This document shows, one piece after another, positions 36,670-46,394 of a DNA stretch of 57,278 nt; positions within the stretch are counted from its first letter, which is position 1, and every line of letters starts with the position of its first letter. The stretch is from Candidatus Peregrinibacteria bacterium. GTDB lineage: Bacteria > Patescibacteriota > Gracilibacteria > UM-FILTER-43-11. The stretch lies in the NCBI GenBank assembly GCA_016932495.1, contig JAFGCR010000025.1:1-57278 (forward strand). The letters are read 5' to 3'. A program made the position numbers and the translations under genes. The notes under the pieces are model-generated. The model did no database searches and had not been told where the DNA came from. It saw nothing but the letters and a program-made list of their open reading frames with translations.

Positions 36670-39055
36670 CGTTTTCCACAATCTTTTCCAGAAACTCCAT
36701 CGGGTACATCGGAGGCTGTTCGGCCAGCGCCTGATGGTAGATGACGGTGGAGGGGGTCAGGCCGGGAGTCGAATTGGCTTCGATGATGATGAGTTCGCCG
36801 GTTTTGATGTGCATAAAGGCGTCGATACGGGCGTACCCGCGTACACCCAAAACTTTTGCCACTTTCTCCATTCGCTGTTTTGCTTTTTTAACCGCGCCCG
36901 ATTTTACGTATTCCGGGGGCGGCGGAGTGATGTTCACGCCCGTGCCACCCTGGAATTTTTCTTCTAACGTCAGAATGTTTCCAATAGCGACTGTAAGAGA
37001 GGGGTTCATGGCTTTCATCACGCCGTTTTGTTCGATCACGCCCATGGTCGTCTCGATCCAGTTGCTTTTTATCTGCCATTTGAGCTTATTGCCTATCACG
37101 CGGACCTTGTCGGTGATGATGAACCGCTCAAACATCACCTGGGCCATAGCGCACACCGGCATCTCGATGATCCCGTGCTGGTTTTTTAACGTGCCATGAG
37201 GGATGATATCCGCCCCCTTCATAACATACGCCATATATTTCTCTAAATCCGCCGCGGAATACAGGCGGGCAATGCCAGCGCTGCATCCGTCTCCATGGGG
37301 TTTGGCGATGAGGGATTTTCCGCCCAGTTCAAAGGTCAGTTCTTTCCAGTACCGTTTATAATCAATCGTTTTAAAAGATTTGAAAACCTGGATACTCTCA
37401 CGTTTTTTAGGAGCCGTGTAAATCCCCTCTTTTTCAAGCTTTTTAATCACGTCGCCCGTCGCGTATTTGTCCATGCATAAGTGAGAAGCCTGTGAACCGG
37501 AGCCGTTGAACGGAATTTTGGCTTTTTCGAGCATCTTCTGGAGCGTGCCGTCCTCACCGATCCCGCCATGCAGACCGATAAAGACAAAAACTGAATGGCG
37601 GATGAATTCCGGAAGCGTCGTCTTCTCCGGCAGAAATAGTTCCTCGGTGATTTCACCAGGCTCTGCCCCGAGCTTAGTGAGCACGCGGGTCTTCAGACGA
37701 TGGAGTCTTTTTTCAGACTGGGGCGCCTTTTTACACATTTCCTGGATCTCCTCAACCGTATGATTAAGAGTAAAGTTGTAAGGCAGACGCCACACGTTGT
37801 GGTCCATGTCCAGCAGATAAGGACGAGGGTCGTATTTTCCGGAATTCCTGAGTTTCAGCCATACATTCGTTCCGCTCATCAGCGAGACCTGGCGTTCAGC
37901 GGTGCGGCCGCCGAAAAGGATGTTTATTTTCGATTGTGGGGCGGTTGTGGGGCCGTTGTGGGGCGATTGTGGAAAAGAAATGTTATTTCGGCGGCAGGCG
38001 TTTTTAACAATAAAACGAAGAAGATCTTTGTGGCTCATGCCGATCTGGGAGGTCTGCTGGAAAAGGAAACTGTTCTGCTCCATCCCGCTGATGGGATTGA
38101 AATCGGAAAACCACAGATTTCCATCTGCCATTAGCCAACCGTCGAACCGCGCGAAATCGCGCATACCCAAAAGCTTATATAGCTGTTCGGCCTGGATCTG
38201 GATACGCTCCACGACGTCGTCATCAAAACGGGGCGGGCAGTGATAGGTAACATTCCGCGTGGCCAGGTATTTTTTGCGGTAATCAAAAATCTGGTGATCT
38301 TTATAACTGATCTCGATCTCCGTCGGCAGAATGGCCACAGGCATGCCGAAGCGGTTTTCCAGGATGATCACGGTGAATTCGGTCCCTTCGCAGAACGGTT
38401 CCACCACCACGCGCGTGTCCACCCGTTTACTGAAAAGCTCATGGGCTTTTTTGAGCGCCTCATCCACGGTTGAAACCGAATAAACCCCAATACTTGAACC
38501 CCCCGTTGCCGGCTTTACCACCGCGCGTTTTATTTTATGCGCCTTAAAAAAATCAGCCAGGACCTTTTTATGATTTTTAAGGTGGCTTTTAAGGACTACA
38601 GATGGGAGCGTGTAAAACCCGTGTTTTTTAATGAATTCATTGGCCCGGTGTTTATCGAACGCGCGCTTGCAGGCTTCTGCCGGTGATCCCGCATAGGGAC
38701 AATGATTTTTTTTAAGGAGGCTCTGGATCTGACCGTCTTCTCCAAAATCCCCATGCATCACAGGAAAGGCCAGATCCACGTTTTTTAAAAAGCGGGCAAA
38801 AGCCGATGGATTCAGAGGTTTGGCGGAGGATTGCAGTTTAAAATCAAAATCCGATGGTGTGTTGCTGTAAAGCTGGGCGCGGGAGATCTGGTAAACGTTT
38901 TTAAAGTGGTCGAAATAAATCGGTAAAACTTCGATCCCATCCGATTGCAAATGGTCGCATACCGAGCGTGCCGAATTCAGGGATATCCCCCGCTCCAGCG
39001 AAGGACCGCCGCACAGCAAAGCTACTTTTAACCTTTGACTTTTAACATTTGACAT
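36656..39055 (-). CDS. Tandem D-Ala-D-Ala-ligase-like protein (two fused Ddl modules)
   Basis: N-half VALLCGGPSLERGISLNSARSV...AVVKPATGGSSIGVYSV; C-half INILFGGRTAERQVSLMSGTNV...LIAKPHGDGCSAGIARL...YARIDAFMHIKTGELIIIEANSTPGLTPSTV. Confidence 0.9.
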   Translation of the reverse strand: MSNVKSQRLKVALLCGGPSLERGISLNSARSVCDHLQSDGIEVLPIYFDHFKNVYQISRAQLYSNTPSDFDFKLQSSAKPLNPSAFARFLKNVDLAFPVMHGDFGEDGQIQSLLKKNHCPYAGSPAEACKRAFDKHRANEFIKKHGFYTLPSVVLKSHLKNHKKVLADFFKAHKIKRAVVKPATGGSSIGVYSVSTVDEALKKAHELFSKRVDTRVVVEPFCEGTEFTVIILENRFGMPVAILPTEIEISYKDHQIFDYRKKYLATRNVTYHCPPRFDDDVVERIQIQAEQLYKLLGMRDFARFDGWLMADGNLWFSDFNPISGMEQNSFLFQQTSQIGMSHKDLLRFIVKNACRRNNISFPQSPHNGPTTAPQSKINILFGGRTAERQVSLMSGTNVWLKLRNSGKYDPRPYLLDMDHNVWRLPYNFTLNHTVEEIQEMCKKAPQSEKRLHRLKTRVLTKLGAEPGEITEELFLPEKTTLPEFIRHSVFVFIGLHGGIGEDGTLQKMLEKAKIPFNGSGSQASHLCMDKYATGDVIKKLEKEGIYTAPKKRESIQVFKSFKTIDYKRYWKELTFELGGKSLIAKPHGDGCSAGIARLYSAADLEKYMAYVMKGADIIPHGTLKNQHGIIEMPVCAMAQVMFERFIITDKVRVIGNKLKWQIKSNWIETTMGVIEQNGVMKAMNPSLTVAIGNILTLEEKFQGGTGVNITPPPPEYVKSGAVKKAKQRMEKVAKVLGVRGYARIDAFMHIKTGELIIIEANSTPGLTPSTVIYHQALAEQPPMYPMEFLEKIVENAIKR
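37932..37972. repeat. ~3.7-copy 11-bp tandem repeat (GRTTGTGGGGC) in the interdomain linker
   Basis: GATTGTGGGGC/GGTTGTGGGGC/CGTTGTGGGGC/GATTGTGG. Confidence 0.85.
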
Positions 39056-39192
39056 TTGACTTGATTACAGATTTTCGTAAAAACTGTAATCTATTTTTAT
39101 GCCTTAATCAAGCCATTTTTTTAAAATTTTTTCATATTTTTATATTTTTTCATATTTTTTGAATAATTTTTTATATTTTATTTTTTATCTAT

Positions 39193-40626
39193 ATGAATTG
39201 TCAGTCTTATGTTAAAATAAGGCCGCCTTTTAAAAACAAAAAAGTGATCCAGCAGAATATCTTCCGCGCTTATGATATCCGCGGCATCTATCCGGAGGAA
39301 CTGAATGCCGACACAGCCACCCTGATCGGCCGTGGTTTTGCCGCGTACCTGATTAAAAATAAGGGAATGGAGCGGCCGCGGGTCGTAGTGGGCCAGGATA
39401 ACCGTACTCATGGCGAGGAACTCAAAAAAGCATTTATCAGCGGTCTGGCGGAATCCGGCTGTCAGGTGATTGATATCGGCCTGTCCCCTTCCCCCTATCT
39501 ATACTTCGTCAACACGTTTGGCCAATTCGACGCGGGGTGTAACGTGACCGCCAGCCATAATCCAAAAGAATATAATGGCTTTAAACTGATAACCCGAAAC
39601 GCCCATGCCGTATTTGGCGATGACTTGCAGAAGATCTATCAGATCATTGTGGGGGATGAGGAATTTCCGGCCGGCTCAGGCAGTATGAAAGAACAGGATT
39701 TTCTGGCATTCTACCTCGATAAACTGAAAGAGCTTTTTAGGTACCCTCGCTCTCTTAAAATAGTGGTGGATACGGGCAATGGCGTGGCCGGCAACTTATA
39801 CCCTCTGGCGCTGAGGTCGCTGGGGCATGAGGTGGCGGAGCTTTATACCGAACTGGACGGCACCTTTCCTCATCATGTGCCCGATCCGATCGTAGAAGGC
39901 AATCTGACAGCCCTGAAACAAAAAGTACTGGATGAGAAGGCGGACATCGGTCTGGCGTTTGACGGGGACGGCGACCGGCTGGGCGTGGTGACGGAAAAAG
40001 GCGACTTTATTGACGCGGACAAAACGCTGATGCTGCTTTCCAGAGACGCACTGTCCCGCTACCCCGGCCGTGCCGTGGTATTCACGGTGAGCAATTCCCA
40101 GACGCTTTTTGACCTGGTCAAAGAGTGGGGCGGAAATCCGGTGATGTGTAAAGTAGGCCATTCGTATGTGGAAGACGCCATGAACCAGAACAAGGCGATC
40201 ATCGGGGGGGAGCAGTCGGGTCATTTTTTTCTGCCGGAAAAATATTATCCATATGATGACGCGCTGGTCACCGCTTGTCGCCTTCTTAAAATCGCCAGCG
40301 ACACCGGAAAACCGGTTTCCCTCCTATTCGAAGCATTCCCCAAAACCTACGCCCTCCCGGAAATAAGACCCGAATGCCCGGATGACGTCAAATTTAAGGT
40401 CATTAAAAAAGTAACCGATTATTTTGTCGATAAATATCCCTGCACCACATTAGATGGTATCCGGATGGATTTCGGAGACGGCGGCTGGGCCGGTATCCGC
40501 GCCAGCAACACCAGCCCACGCCTTTCCATCACCATGGAGGCAAAATCTGAGGAAGGGCTTGAGAAAATAAAACAGACTATCCTGGGCCATTTGAAAACAT
40601 ACCCGGATATCAAGTGGGTCAACTGA
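39193..40626 (+). CDS. Phosphomannomutase/phosphoglucomutase
   Basis: FRAYDIRGIYPEELN, NVTASHNPKEYNGFK, LAFDGDGDRLGVV, GGEQSGHFF. Confidence 0.96.
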   Translation: MNCQSYVKIRPPFKNKKVIQQNIFRAYDIRGIYPEELNADTATLIGRGFAAYLIKNKGMERPRVVVGQDNRTHGEELKKAFISGLAESGCQVIDIGLSPSPYLYFVNTFGQFDAGCNVTASHNPKEYNGFKLITRNAHAVFGDDLQKIYQIIVGDEEFPAGSGSMKEQDFLAFYLDKLKELFRYPRSLKIVVDTGNGVAGNLYPLALRSLGHEVAELYTELDGTFPHHVPDPIVEGNLTALKQKVLDEKADIGLAFDGDGDRLGVVTEKGDFIDADKTLMLLSRDALSRYPGRAVVFTVSNSQTLFDLVKEWGGNPVMCKVGHSYVEDAMNQNKAIIGGEQSGHFFLPEKYYPYDDALVTACRLLKIASDTGKPVSLLFEAFPKTYALPEIRPECPDDVKFKVIKKVTDYFVDKYPCTTLDGIRMDFGDGGWAGIRASNTSPRLSITMEAKSEEGLEKIKQTILGHLKTYPDIKWVN

Positions 40627-40730
40627 TTGCCCGCTTGTCATCAGGAGGGTATAATAGCCTTGTTCTATGTTTTATAAAGAATCACGTTACGCAATGAGCG
40701 TCCCGACACTGGTTCAATAGGGAACTTCAA

Positions 40731-40835
40731 AAATCTTCTGCACAGATTTTCAAAGATTTATCCTCATTTTACTTCAGACTCCCCTTCGGCTTTACTCAGG
40801 GTCGTCTTCGTTCCATCCGGAACGTGTTTCTCACT
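40731..40835. repeat. Dispersed intergenic repeat B, copy 1
   Basis: ACTTCAAAAATCTTCTGCACAGATTTTCAAA...CCCTTCGGCTTTACTCAGGG...CCGGAACGTGTTTCTC resembles 54605..54710. Confidence 0.65.
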
Positions 40836-40842
40836 ACTCAAC

Positions 40843-41085
40843 ATGAAAAAACCACGAGTCGCCAAAAAAATGTTCAGGATCTTAACCGGTGTCATTGTCG
40901 GTTCAGCCATCGGTTCGATCCTCGGTCTGACCCTGGCTCCCAAAAAGGGGGCTGAGACCCGCAAATACATTAAGGATAAATCCATGGAGATCTTCCTGAG
41001 GAGCAAAGAAGCTATGAAAAATAAAGAGAATGACATGGGATTTTTTAAGCGGCTGGTCGTTAAGCTTCTCACGCGGAAAAAATAA
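40843..41085 (+). CDS. YtxH-like small membrane protein
   Basis: TGVIVGSAIGSILGLTLAPKKGAETRKYIKDKS. Confidence 0.8.
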   Translation: MKKPRVAKKMFRILTGVIVGSAIGSILGLTLAPKKGAETRKYIKDKSMEIFLRSKEAMKNKENDMGFFKRLVVKLLTRKK

Positions 41086-41105
41086 TCTTATCCCAGAAAC
41101 TCTTT

Positions 41106-42365
41106 TTGAAAACAAAATATTTCCTCCTTGCCGCCCTTACCTTACTACTCCTTGCCCCCGGAGAACTTTTTGCCCAGGAGGATTTTTCTTCCATCCGCTT
41201 AAAAACCGATTTTAATATATGGAAAATCAATTTAAACCGTTTGGACTGGGTAAAAGAATATCCAAAAACAGTCTGGAACGGCTTCCCTGTCAGACTCCCC
41301 CGCTATCTTCCTGATGAACTTTCGGAAAGCACGGCACCTTACCTGGTCAATGAAACCGTCAAACGCATCGATCCGGATGAGGTGACCGCCTATCTGGAGA
41401 AATACGTAACCCCGGATATCCACCGCGAAAAACAGGATGTGACCATCGCTTTGGACGAAGAGGGTAAGATTATTTTCGACGGATTCGCTTTCAGCGGTCA
41501 GGAAATCGATTATAAAAAAACAGCTCACCTGATCAATGAAGCCTATCTCCAGAAACAGGAAGATGTCCGTCTGCCGATCGAGGTCATTCCGCCTACCGTG
41601 ACGGTGCAAAGCCAGGAGCTGATCGATCAAGGCATTGTTGAACTGATCGCTACCGGTGAAACGGATTATTCAGGCTCCCCTTCCAACCGGCGCAATAATA
41701 TACGGGTGGGGCTAAGCCGGTACAACGGATGGCTTATTGAACCGGATGAACAGGCAAGTGTTATTAAGCGGTTAGGCGCGGTCAATGAACACACCGGTTA
41801 TCTGCCCGAACTGGTGATTAAAGGAGACCAGACAATCCCGGAATACGGAGGAGGCCTTTGCCAGGTCTCCACCACGCTTTACCGCAGTATCTTATTTGCA
41901 GGCCTCCCCGTCAACGAACGGAAAAATCATTCATATGCGGTCACGTATTACGACCCTCAGGGGCTGGATGCTACGATCTATATTCCCAACCCTGACCTCA
42001 AATTCACCAATGATACCGGGCAGCACATCCTCTTCCAGACCACTATGATTGACAACAAGGCCTACGCGAATATTTACGGCACCCAAATGGACCGCCATGT
42101 GGATCTGATCGGCCCCTGGTATTACAGTTACCGTTCCGCACCGGCCGCTAAAGTGCAGTACACAGACAAGCTGGCGCCCGGACAAAAAGAAGTCATCAGC
42201 GGATCCCACGCCGGTTTTGAGGCCAGCTGGTACCGGCGCATCAGTTACGCGGAAGAGGGAGCCGATGATGTGATCGAACATATTTACAGCAAATACGATG
42301 CCAGAGGTCTGGTGACCCTTATGGGCACCACCGCGCCTCCGATACCGAGTGAAGATGGATATTAA
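41106..42365 (+). CDS. VanW family protein (TTG start)
   Basis: IPEYGGGLCQVSTTLYRSILFAGLPVNERKNHSYAVTYYDPQGLDATIYIPNPDLKFTNDTGQHILF. Confidence 0.9.
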   Translation: MKTKYFLLAALTLLLLAPGELFAQEDFSSIRLKTDFNIWKINLNRLDWVKEYPKTVWNGFPVRLPRYLPDELSESTAPYLVNETVKRIDPDEVTAYLEKYVTPDIHREKQDVTIALDEEGKIIFDGFAFSGQEIDYKKTAHLINEAYLQKQEDVRLPIEVIPPTVTVQSQELIDQGIVELIATGETDYSGSPSNRRNNIRVGLSRYNGWLIEPDEQASVIKRLGAVNEHTGYLPELVIKGDQTIPEYGGGLCQVSTTLYRSILFAGLPVNERKNHSYAVTYYDPQGLDATIYIPNPDLKFTNDTGQHILFQTTMIDNKAYANIYGTQMDRHVDLIGPWYYSYRSAPAAKVQYTDKLAPGQKEVISGSHAGFEASWYRRISYAEEGADDVIEHIYSKYDARGLVTLMGTTAPPIPSEDGY

Positions 42366-42432
42366 ATTTACAGGAATCAGGAGTCGGGATTCAGGAATCA
42401 GCTATTTATAATCTGTTAAAGGATTATCATGG

Positions 42433-42670
42433 TTATTTTTTGTTTTTGCCAGTTAAATCACTAATCAACTTAAATAATTCTCCAATAAATAGCCAAAGTA
42501 TACTCCCGATAACGATTGCCCAAAAAGCAATAACGCCTATTCCCGTGTATGTGGAACATATATCATCGCAACGACCTACGTACGCTTTCATGCCTCCATA
42601 TACCCACATGCCAAGTGATATGACTTGCTAATAATGCCAATAAAATAATTATTTTTGTCTTTTTCTTCAT
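42433..42670 (-). pseudogene. Frameshifted paralog of the small membrane protein at 42962..43177
   Basis: MKKKTKIIILLALL then, one base shifted, QVISLGMWVYGGMKAYVGRCDDICSTYTGIGVIAFWAIVIGSILWLFIGELFKLISDLTGKNKK, aligning with MKKKTIIILLVILTVISLGLWLFGALLLMGG...FYMFFAIIIAGILWFLLGKDIGNFFKKQK. Confidence 0.75.
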
Positions 42671-42676
42671 AAAATA

Positions 42677-42949
42677 TTAGTTATCTGGATAAATCGCGAT
42701 ACCGCCGTCTTCTTCTAATTTAATTATTCCCCATGCCTTTCTCCAGCATTTATCCGGCATTTTTTCCAGCCACGCGCGGAATTCCTTAATAAACTCTCTC
42801 TCCAGATCAGACGGCATATTACCTGACAATCCAAGATCGCCTGAAAGCATTTCTATGAATCTGTGATTAAGAAAATTCCCTTCGGTAAGCGGCACCCTTT
42901 CCATATGTATACCTTCGGCCGTCCTTGAGATTCCCCCCAGTAAACGCAA
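42677..42949 (-). CDS. Hypothetical protein
   Basis: 90-aa ORF in orientation with neighbours; start uncertain. Confidence 0.45.
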   Translation of the reverse strand: MRLLGGISRTAEGIHMERVPLTEGNFLNHRFIEMLSGDLGLSGNMPSDLEREFIKEFRAWLEKMPDKCWRKAWGIIKLEEDGGIAIYPDN

Positions 42950-42961
42950 TAGATGGATTTA

Positions 42962-43177
42962 TTACTTTTGTTTTTTGAAAAAATTGCCTATATCTTTGCC
43001 AAGTAAGAACCATAAAATTCCTGCGATGATTATGGCAAAAAACATATAGAAACCTGTAGCTGCGAGCCAACGATATTCTACAGCACCTCCCATTAGCAAT
43101 AAAGCGCCAAAAAGCCATAAGCCAAGCGATATGACTGTCAATATTACTAATAAGATAATTATTGTTTTTTTCTTCAT
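42962..43177 (-). CDS. Small two-TM membrane protein
   Basis: MKKKTIIILLVILTVISLGLWLFGALLLMGG...FYMFFAIIIAGILWFLLG; has a paralog at 42433..42670. Confidence 0.7.
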   Translation of the reverse strand: MKKKTIIILLVILTVISLGLWLFGALLLMGGAVEYRWLAATGFYMFFAIIIAGILWFLLGKDIGNFFKKQK

Positions 43178-43191
43178 AAAATAGTGATTAA

Positions 43192-43791
43192 TTAATATTC
43201 CATCCGTCCTTCAAAAGCCCGTTTAAGTGTTTGGCTGTCCGCGTATTCCAGATCACCGCCGACAGGTATACCGCGGGCGATGCGGGTGATCTTAAGGTCG
43301 TAGGGTTTCAGGTAACGGATGATATAGGCAGCGGTCGCCTCCCCTTCCAGCGATGGATTGAGGGCTAATATGACCTCTTTGATCCCACCCTTTTTTACCC
43401 GTTCAGTAAGCTCCGCGATCTTCAGTTCATCCGGCCCCACGCCGTCCACCGGCGAAATGACCCCATGAAGCACGTGGTAATGCCCTTTGAAATCGTTGGC
43501 CTTTTCCAGGGCGATGAGGTCGAGCATTTCTTCCACCACACACACGACCGACGGATCACGATCCGGATTCTGGCAGATCCCGCACATCTCTTCCGTCGTC
43601 ATGTTCTGACAATTCGGGCAGTAGTTAAGCCCTTCTTTTAACTGGCGGACCGTGTCGCCGAACTGTTCCACATCCTGTTTCTTTTTACGCAGCAGGTAAA
43701 ATGTCAGCCGGGCCGCGGATTTCTGGCCGATCCCGGGCAGTTTGCTGAATTCCTCGATCGTCTTCTCGATGTTTTTGGGGATGAAGCCCAT
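43192..43791 (-). CDS. recR: Recombination protein RecR
   Basis: LPGIGQKSAARLTFYLL, CPNCQNMTTEEMCGIC, VVEEMLDLIALEKA. Confidence 0.98.
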   Translation of the reverse strand: MGFIPKNIEKTIEEFSKLPGIGQKSAARLTFYLLRKKKQDVEQFGDTVRQLKEGLNYCPNCQNMTTEEMCGICQNPDRDPSVVCVVEEMLDLIALEKANDFKGHYHVLHGVISPVDGVGPDELKIAELTERVKKGGIKEVILALNPSLEGEATAAYIIRYLKPYDLKITRIARGIPVGGDLEYADSQTLKRAFEGRMEY

Positions 43792-43845
43792 AGGTTCTGT
43801 TTTTACTGAATCCTATATTATCAAAATCCCTTTCCGTGGTCATGG

Positions 43846-45333
43846 TTAAAAATCAAGCGGGGTGGACTGGTCGCCGACCTCATGGTGTTCGCGTACTTCG
43901 ACCTTATGGACGTTATCCCCCAGATCTTTGGGGGAGCGGTCCCGGGTCCTCTTTTTAAGTTCCAGAAATTTATCCCGGTTTCGGCCGGTCAGTATTTCTT
44001 TTATAAATTCACTTTGTTCAAAAAGGTCCACCGCCTCTTTTAAAGTCGTCGGCAATTTTTCGATTTCTCCCTCTCGCGCCTTCGCGAATTCAGCCTGCTG
44101 TTCGGGTGTCCCGAAAACACTACTGAGCCCGGCCCGGATGGTCGCAAAAAGCATCAGGTAAGGGTTAGTATCCGGCGCAACGGTCCGTTTTTCAATGCGG
44201 GCCGATTTTTCATTGCCAAGCGGAACGCGGATCATGGCACCCCGGTCGGAATCGGAGACTTTGATGGCGTTGGGGGCTTCAAATTTTGGGTCATAACGGC
44301 GGTACGCGTTGATGCTGGACGCGTCGATCAGGCTGGTGGCCTTGGCGTGAAACAAAACCCCGTCAATGAAACGATGGGCGAATTCGGATAAATGGAATTG
44401 CCCCTTCTCGTCGTAAAATATATTTTTCCCCTCTTTGCTCATCGATAAATTCACATGCATACCGCTTCCGTTGATCCCTCTGATCGGCTTGGGCAAAAAA
44501 GTGGCGGTACAGCCCATAAAATTAGCGATCTGACGGGCCACTATTTTGTATAACTGGATCTGATCCGCCGCGTAAAGCGCGTCCGCATATTTATAACTGA
44601 GTTCAAATTGGCCGGGCGCCACTTCGGGATGGTCTTTTTCATTTTCAAAACCCATGGCGGATGTCGCTTCCGCCACTAAATCGATAAAACGCCTTAATCT
44701 GTCCTGCGGGAGACAGCTGAAATAACCGGTTTTGGAAGCAGGTTTAAATCCCTTTTCTTCTTCAAAATCCTGTTCAGCGTATTCTCCTTCAACTAAAAAT
44801 CCTTCCACTTCCGGCGCCACATTGACCGTCAGTTCATGTCCACCCTTCAGTTCATCCAGAAGCAATTTTAAATTAGACCTGAAATCGCCAAGATAGGGAG
44901 AATCATCCTGATCGTGCACATTTGCAAAAACGATGACTTTGCCCGCCCCGAACACATCGGCCGGGACCCAGCGGAAGCTTTTCCAGTCGATTTTCAGCCT
45001 TAAATCAGATTTGTTCTGAGCCGAAAAACCTTTGATAGATGAACCGTCGAATGTCAGATTATCTTCCGACTCAAGCACATGCCCCGGCGCGAAATCAAGC
45101 ATATGGAACCGGCCTTCCATATCCGAAAAACAGACAATGACCGATTTAATCCTTTTTTCCTCCTTAAGTTTTTCTTTTATCGCTTCTTCTTTGATCTCAC
45201 CATGCTTGATCTTTAAATTGCGTTCCCGCAATTCTTCATAACTTAACTCCAGATAATTCGGATGTTCTTTAAAACGGGGAGTCTTTTTGGGTAAAGAGTC
45301 TCCGTTGAAAGGAAGGGCATCGGTGGATTTCAT
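43846..45333 (-). CDS. glnA: Glutamine synthetase, type I-like
   Basis: LTFDGSSIKGFSAQNKSDLRL, INGSGMHVNLSMSKEGKNIFYD, APDTNPYLMLFATIRAG. Confidence 0.93.
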   Translation of the reverse strand: MKSTDALPFNGDSLPKKTPRFKEHPNYLELSYEELRERNLKIKHGEIKEEAIKEKLKEEKRIKSVIVCFSDMEGRFHMLDFAPGHVLESEDNLTFDGSSIKGFSAQNKSDLRLKIDWKSFRWVPADVFGAGKVIVFANVHDQDDSPYLGDFRSNLKLLLDELKGGHELTVNVAPEVEGFLVEGEYAEQDFEEEKGFKPASKTGYFSCLPQDRLRRFIDLVAEATSAMGFENEKDHPEVAPGQFELSYKYADALYAADQIQLYKIVARQIANFMGCTATFLPKPIRGINGSGMHVNLSMSKEGKNIFYDEKGQFHLSEFAHRFIDGVLFHAKATSLIDASSINAYRRYDPKFEAPNAIKVSDSDRGAMIRVPLGNEKSARIEKRTVAPDTNPYLMLFATIRAGLSSVFGTPEQQAEFAKAREGEIEKLPTTLKEAVDLFEQSEFIKEILTGRNRDKFLELKKRTRDRSPKDLGDNVHKVEVREHHEVGDQSTPLDF

Positions 45334-45399
45334 ACGTTTTTGTTTAAAAATAAGAGCTTATTGTAATCATTAACAGGCTCTTATGCAAATTTTAATTCC

Positions 45400-46383
45400 C
45401 TATTCTTCTTCATCAGTCTCTTCTTCTGCCTCTCCGTCAGCCCCTTCCCCTTCCACGAAGACAAATCTTCTATAAGCTTCCGGCGTCATTTCGTCTGAAC
45501 CGGTTTCAGAAAAAATATCCAGAACGAGCTGGTCGGCCAATACTTCCGGCCCATAATAAAAATTCCGCATGAACTGCATGCCGTTCAGTTCCGCTGCCCT
45601 GAAACTTTCCATGACCGACTTTTTAGCCCCCTCTTCCCAGTCAGGGAATTGATTTCTGAACTTGTCTTTTCCGAGGATCCTGATCAGCTCTTTCCTGGCA
45701 TGGTCGATGAAGTGCATCACCTGGATTTTGATGAGCTCAGGATGCATCTGGGTAGTGATAATATGATCATCGATCCTTAATACCTGATTAGGGTACTGAT
45801 CAGTTTGCGCCAGCACCTGCACCCGTTTGCATTTATAGGGCGGCTGTTTCACATGGTCCATATGAGTCATGTAAAAAACAGGATCAAAAATGGACTCTTC
45901 TTCCTCGCCTTCTTTTCCTCCGGCTCTTAAACGATTAAAAATCGGGTCTTCCATCCCTTGCGGCGTGAGTTTTAAAGGGACAACGCCAAATTCGGGCCTA
46001 AGCGGTATATCCGGATATTCCTGTGCCACAAATACTTCTCCGCCTAACCGTTCCGCAATAAACTGATGCCCCCAGCAGATGCCAAGAAGCCTTTTCCCTT
46101 TTTCCCGTGCCATATTGATGACATCCGCAATTTTTTCTTTATAAGGGATCCTCTCATGGACACTTTTGTCAGATCCGCTGATGATAATGTGACTTTCCGA
46201 TATCTTATCGACCTCCAGTTCACCTAGATTATTTTGGTTAAAAACCCGTATCCGGGCCGTGACCGGCGCCGCCAGACGGATAACGCTTTCTATACTGGTC
46301 ACTTCTGTCGGGAAAAAATCCCCTTCCAGAGGAGAAATCAAAAGAATGCTTAAATCATCGTTTTTCCCTTCCGGTCCGCCCAT
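45400..46383 (-). CDS. Class I glutamine amidotransferase-like protein
   Basis: KRLLGICWGHQFIAERLGGEVF; TTQMHPEL; start set at MGGPEGKNDD because the longer ORF overlaps smpB. Confidence 0.85.
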   Translation of the reverse strand: MGGPEGKNDDLSILLISPLEGDFFPTEVTSIESVIRLAAPVTARIRVFNQNNLGELEVDKISESHIIISGSDKSVHERIPYKEKIADVINMAREKGKRLLGICWGHQFIAERLGGEVFVAQEYPDIPLRPEFGVVPLKLTPQGMEDPIFNRLRAGGKEGEEEESIFDPVFYMTHMDHVKQPPYKCKRVQVLAQTDQYPNQVLRIDDHIITTQMHPELIKIQVMHFIDHARKELIRILGKDKFRNQFPDWEEGAKKSVMESFRAAELNGMQFMRNFYYGPEVLADQLVLDIFSETGSDEMTPEAYRRFVFVEGEGADGEAEEETDEEE

Positions 46384-46394
46384 AAGATAAAAAA

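Noticed and set aside
39120-39190. T/A-rich run with CATATTTTT repeats before the phosphomannomutase gene
   Set aside because: Simple AT-rich leader; could be a slippage product, no inverted half seen.
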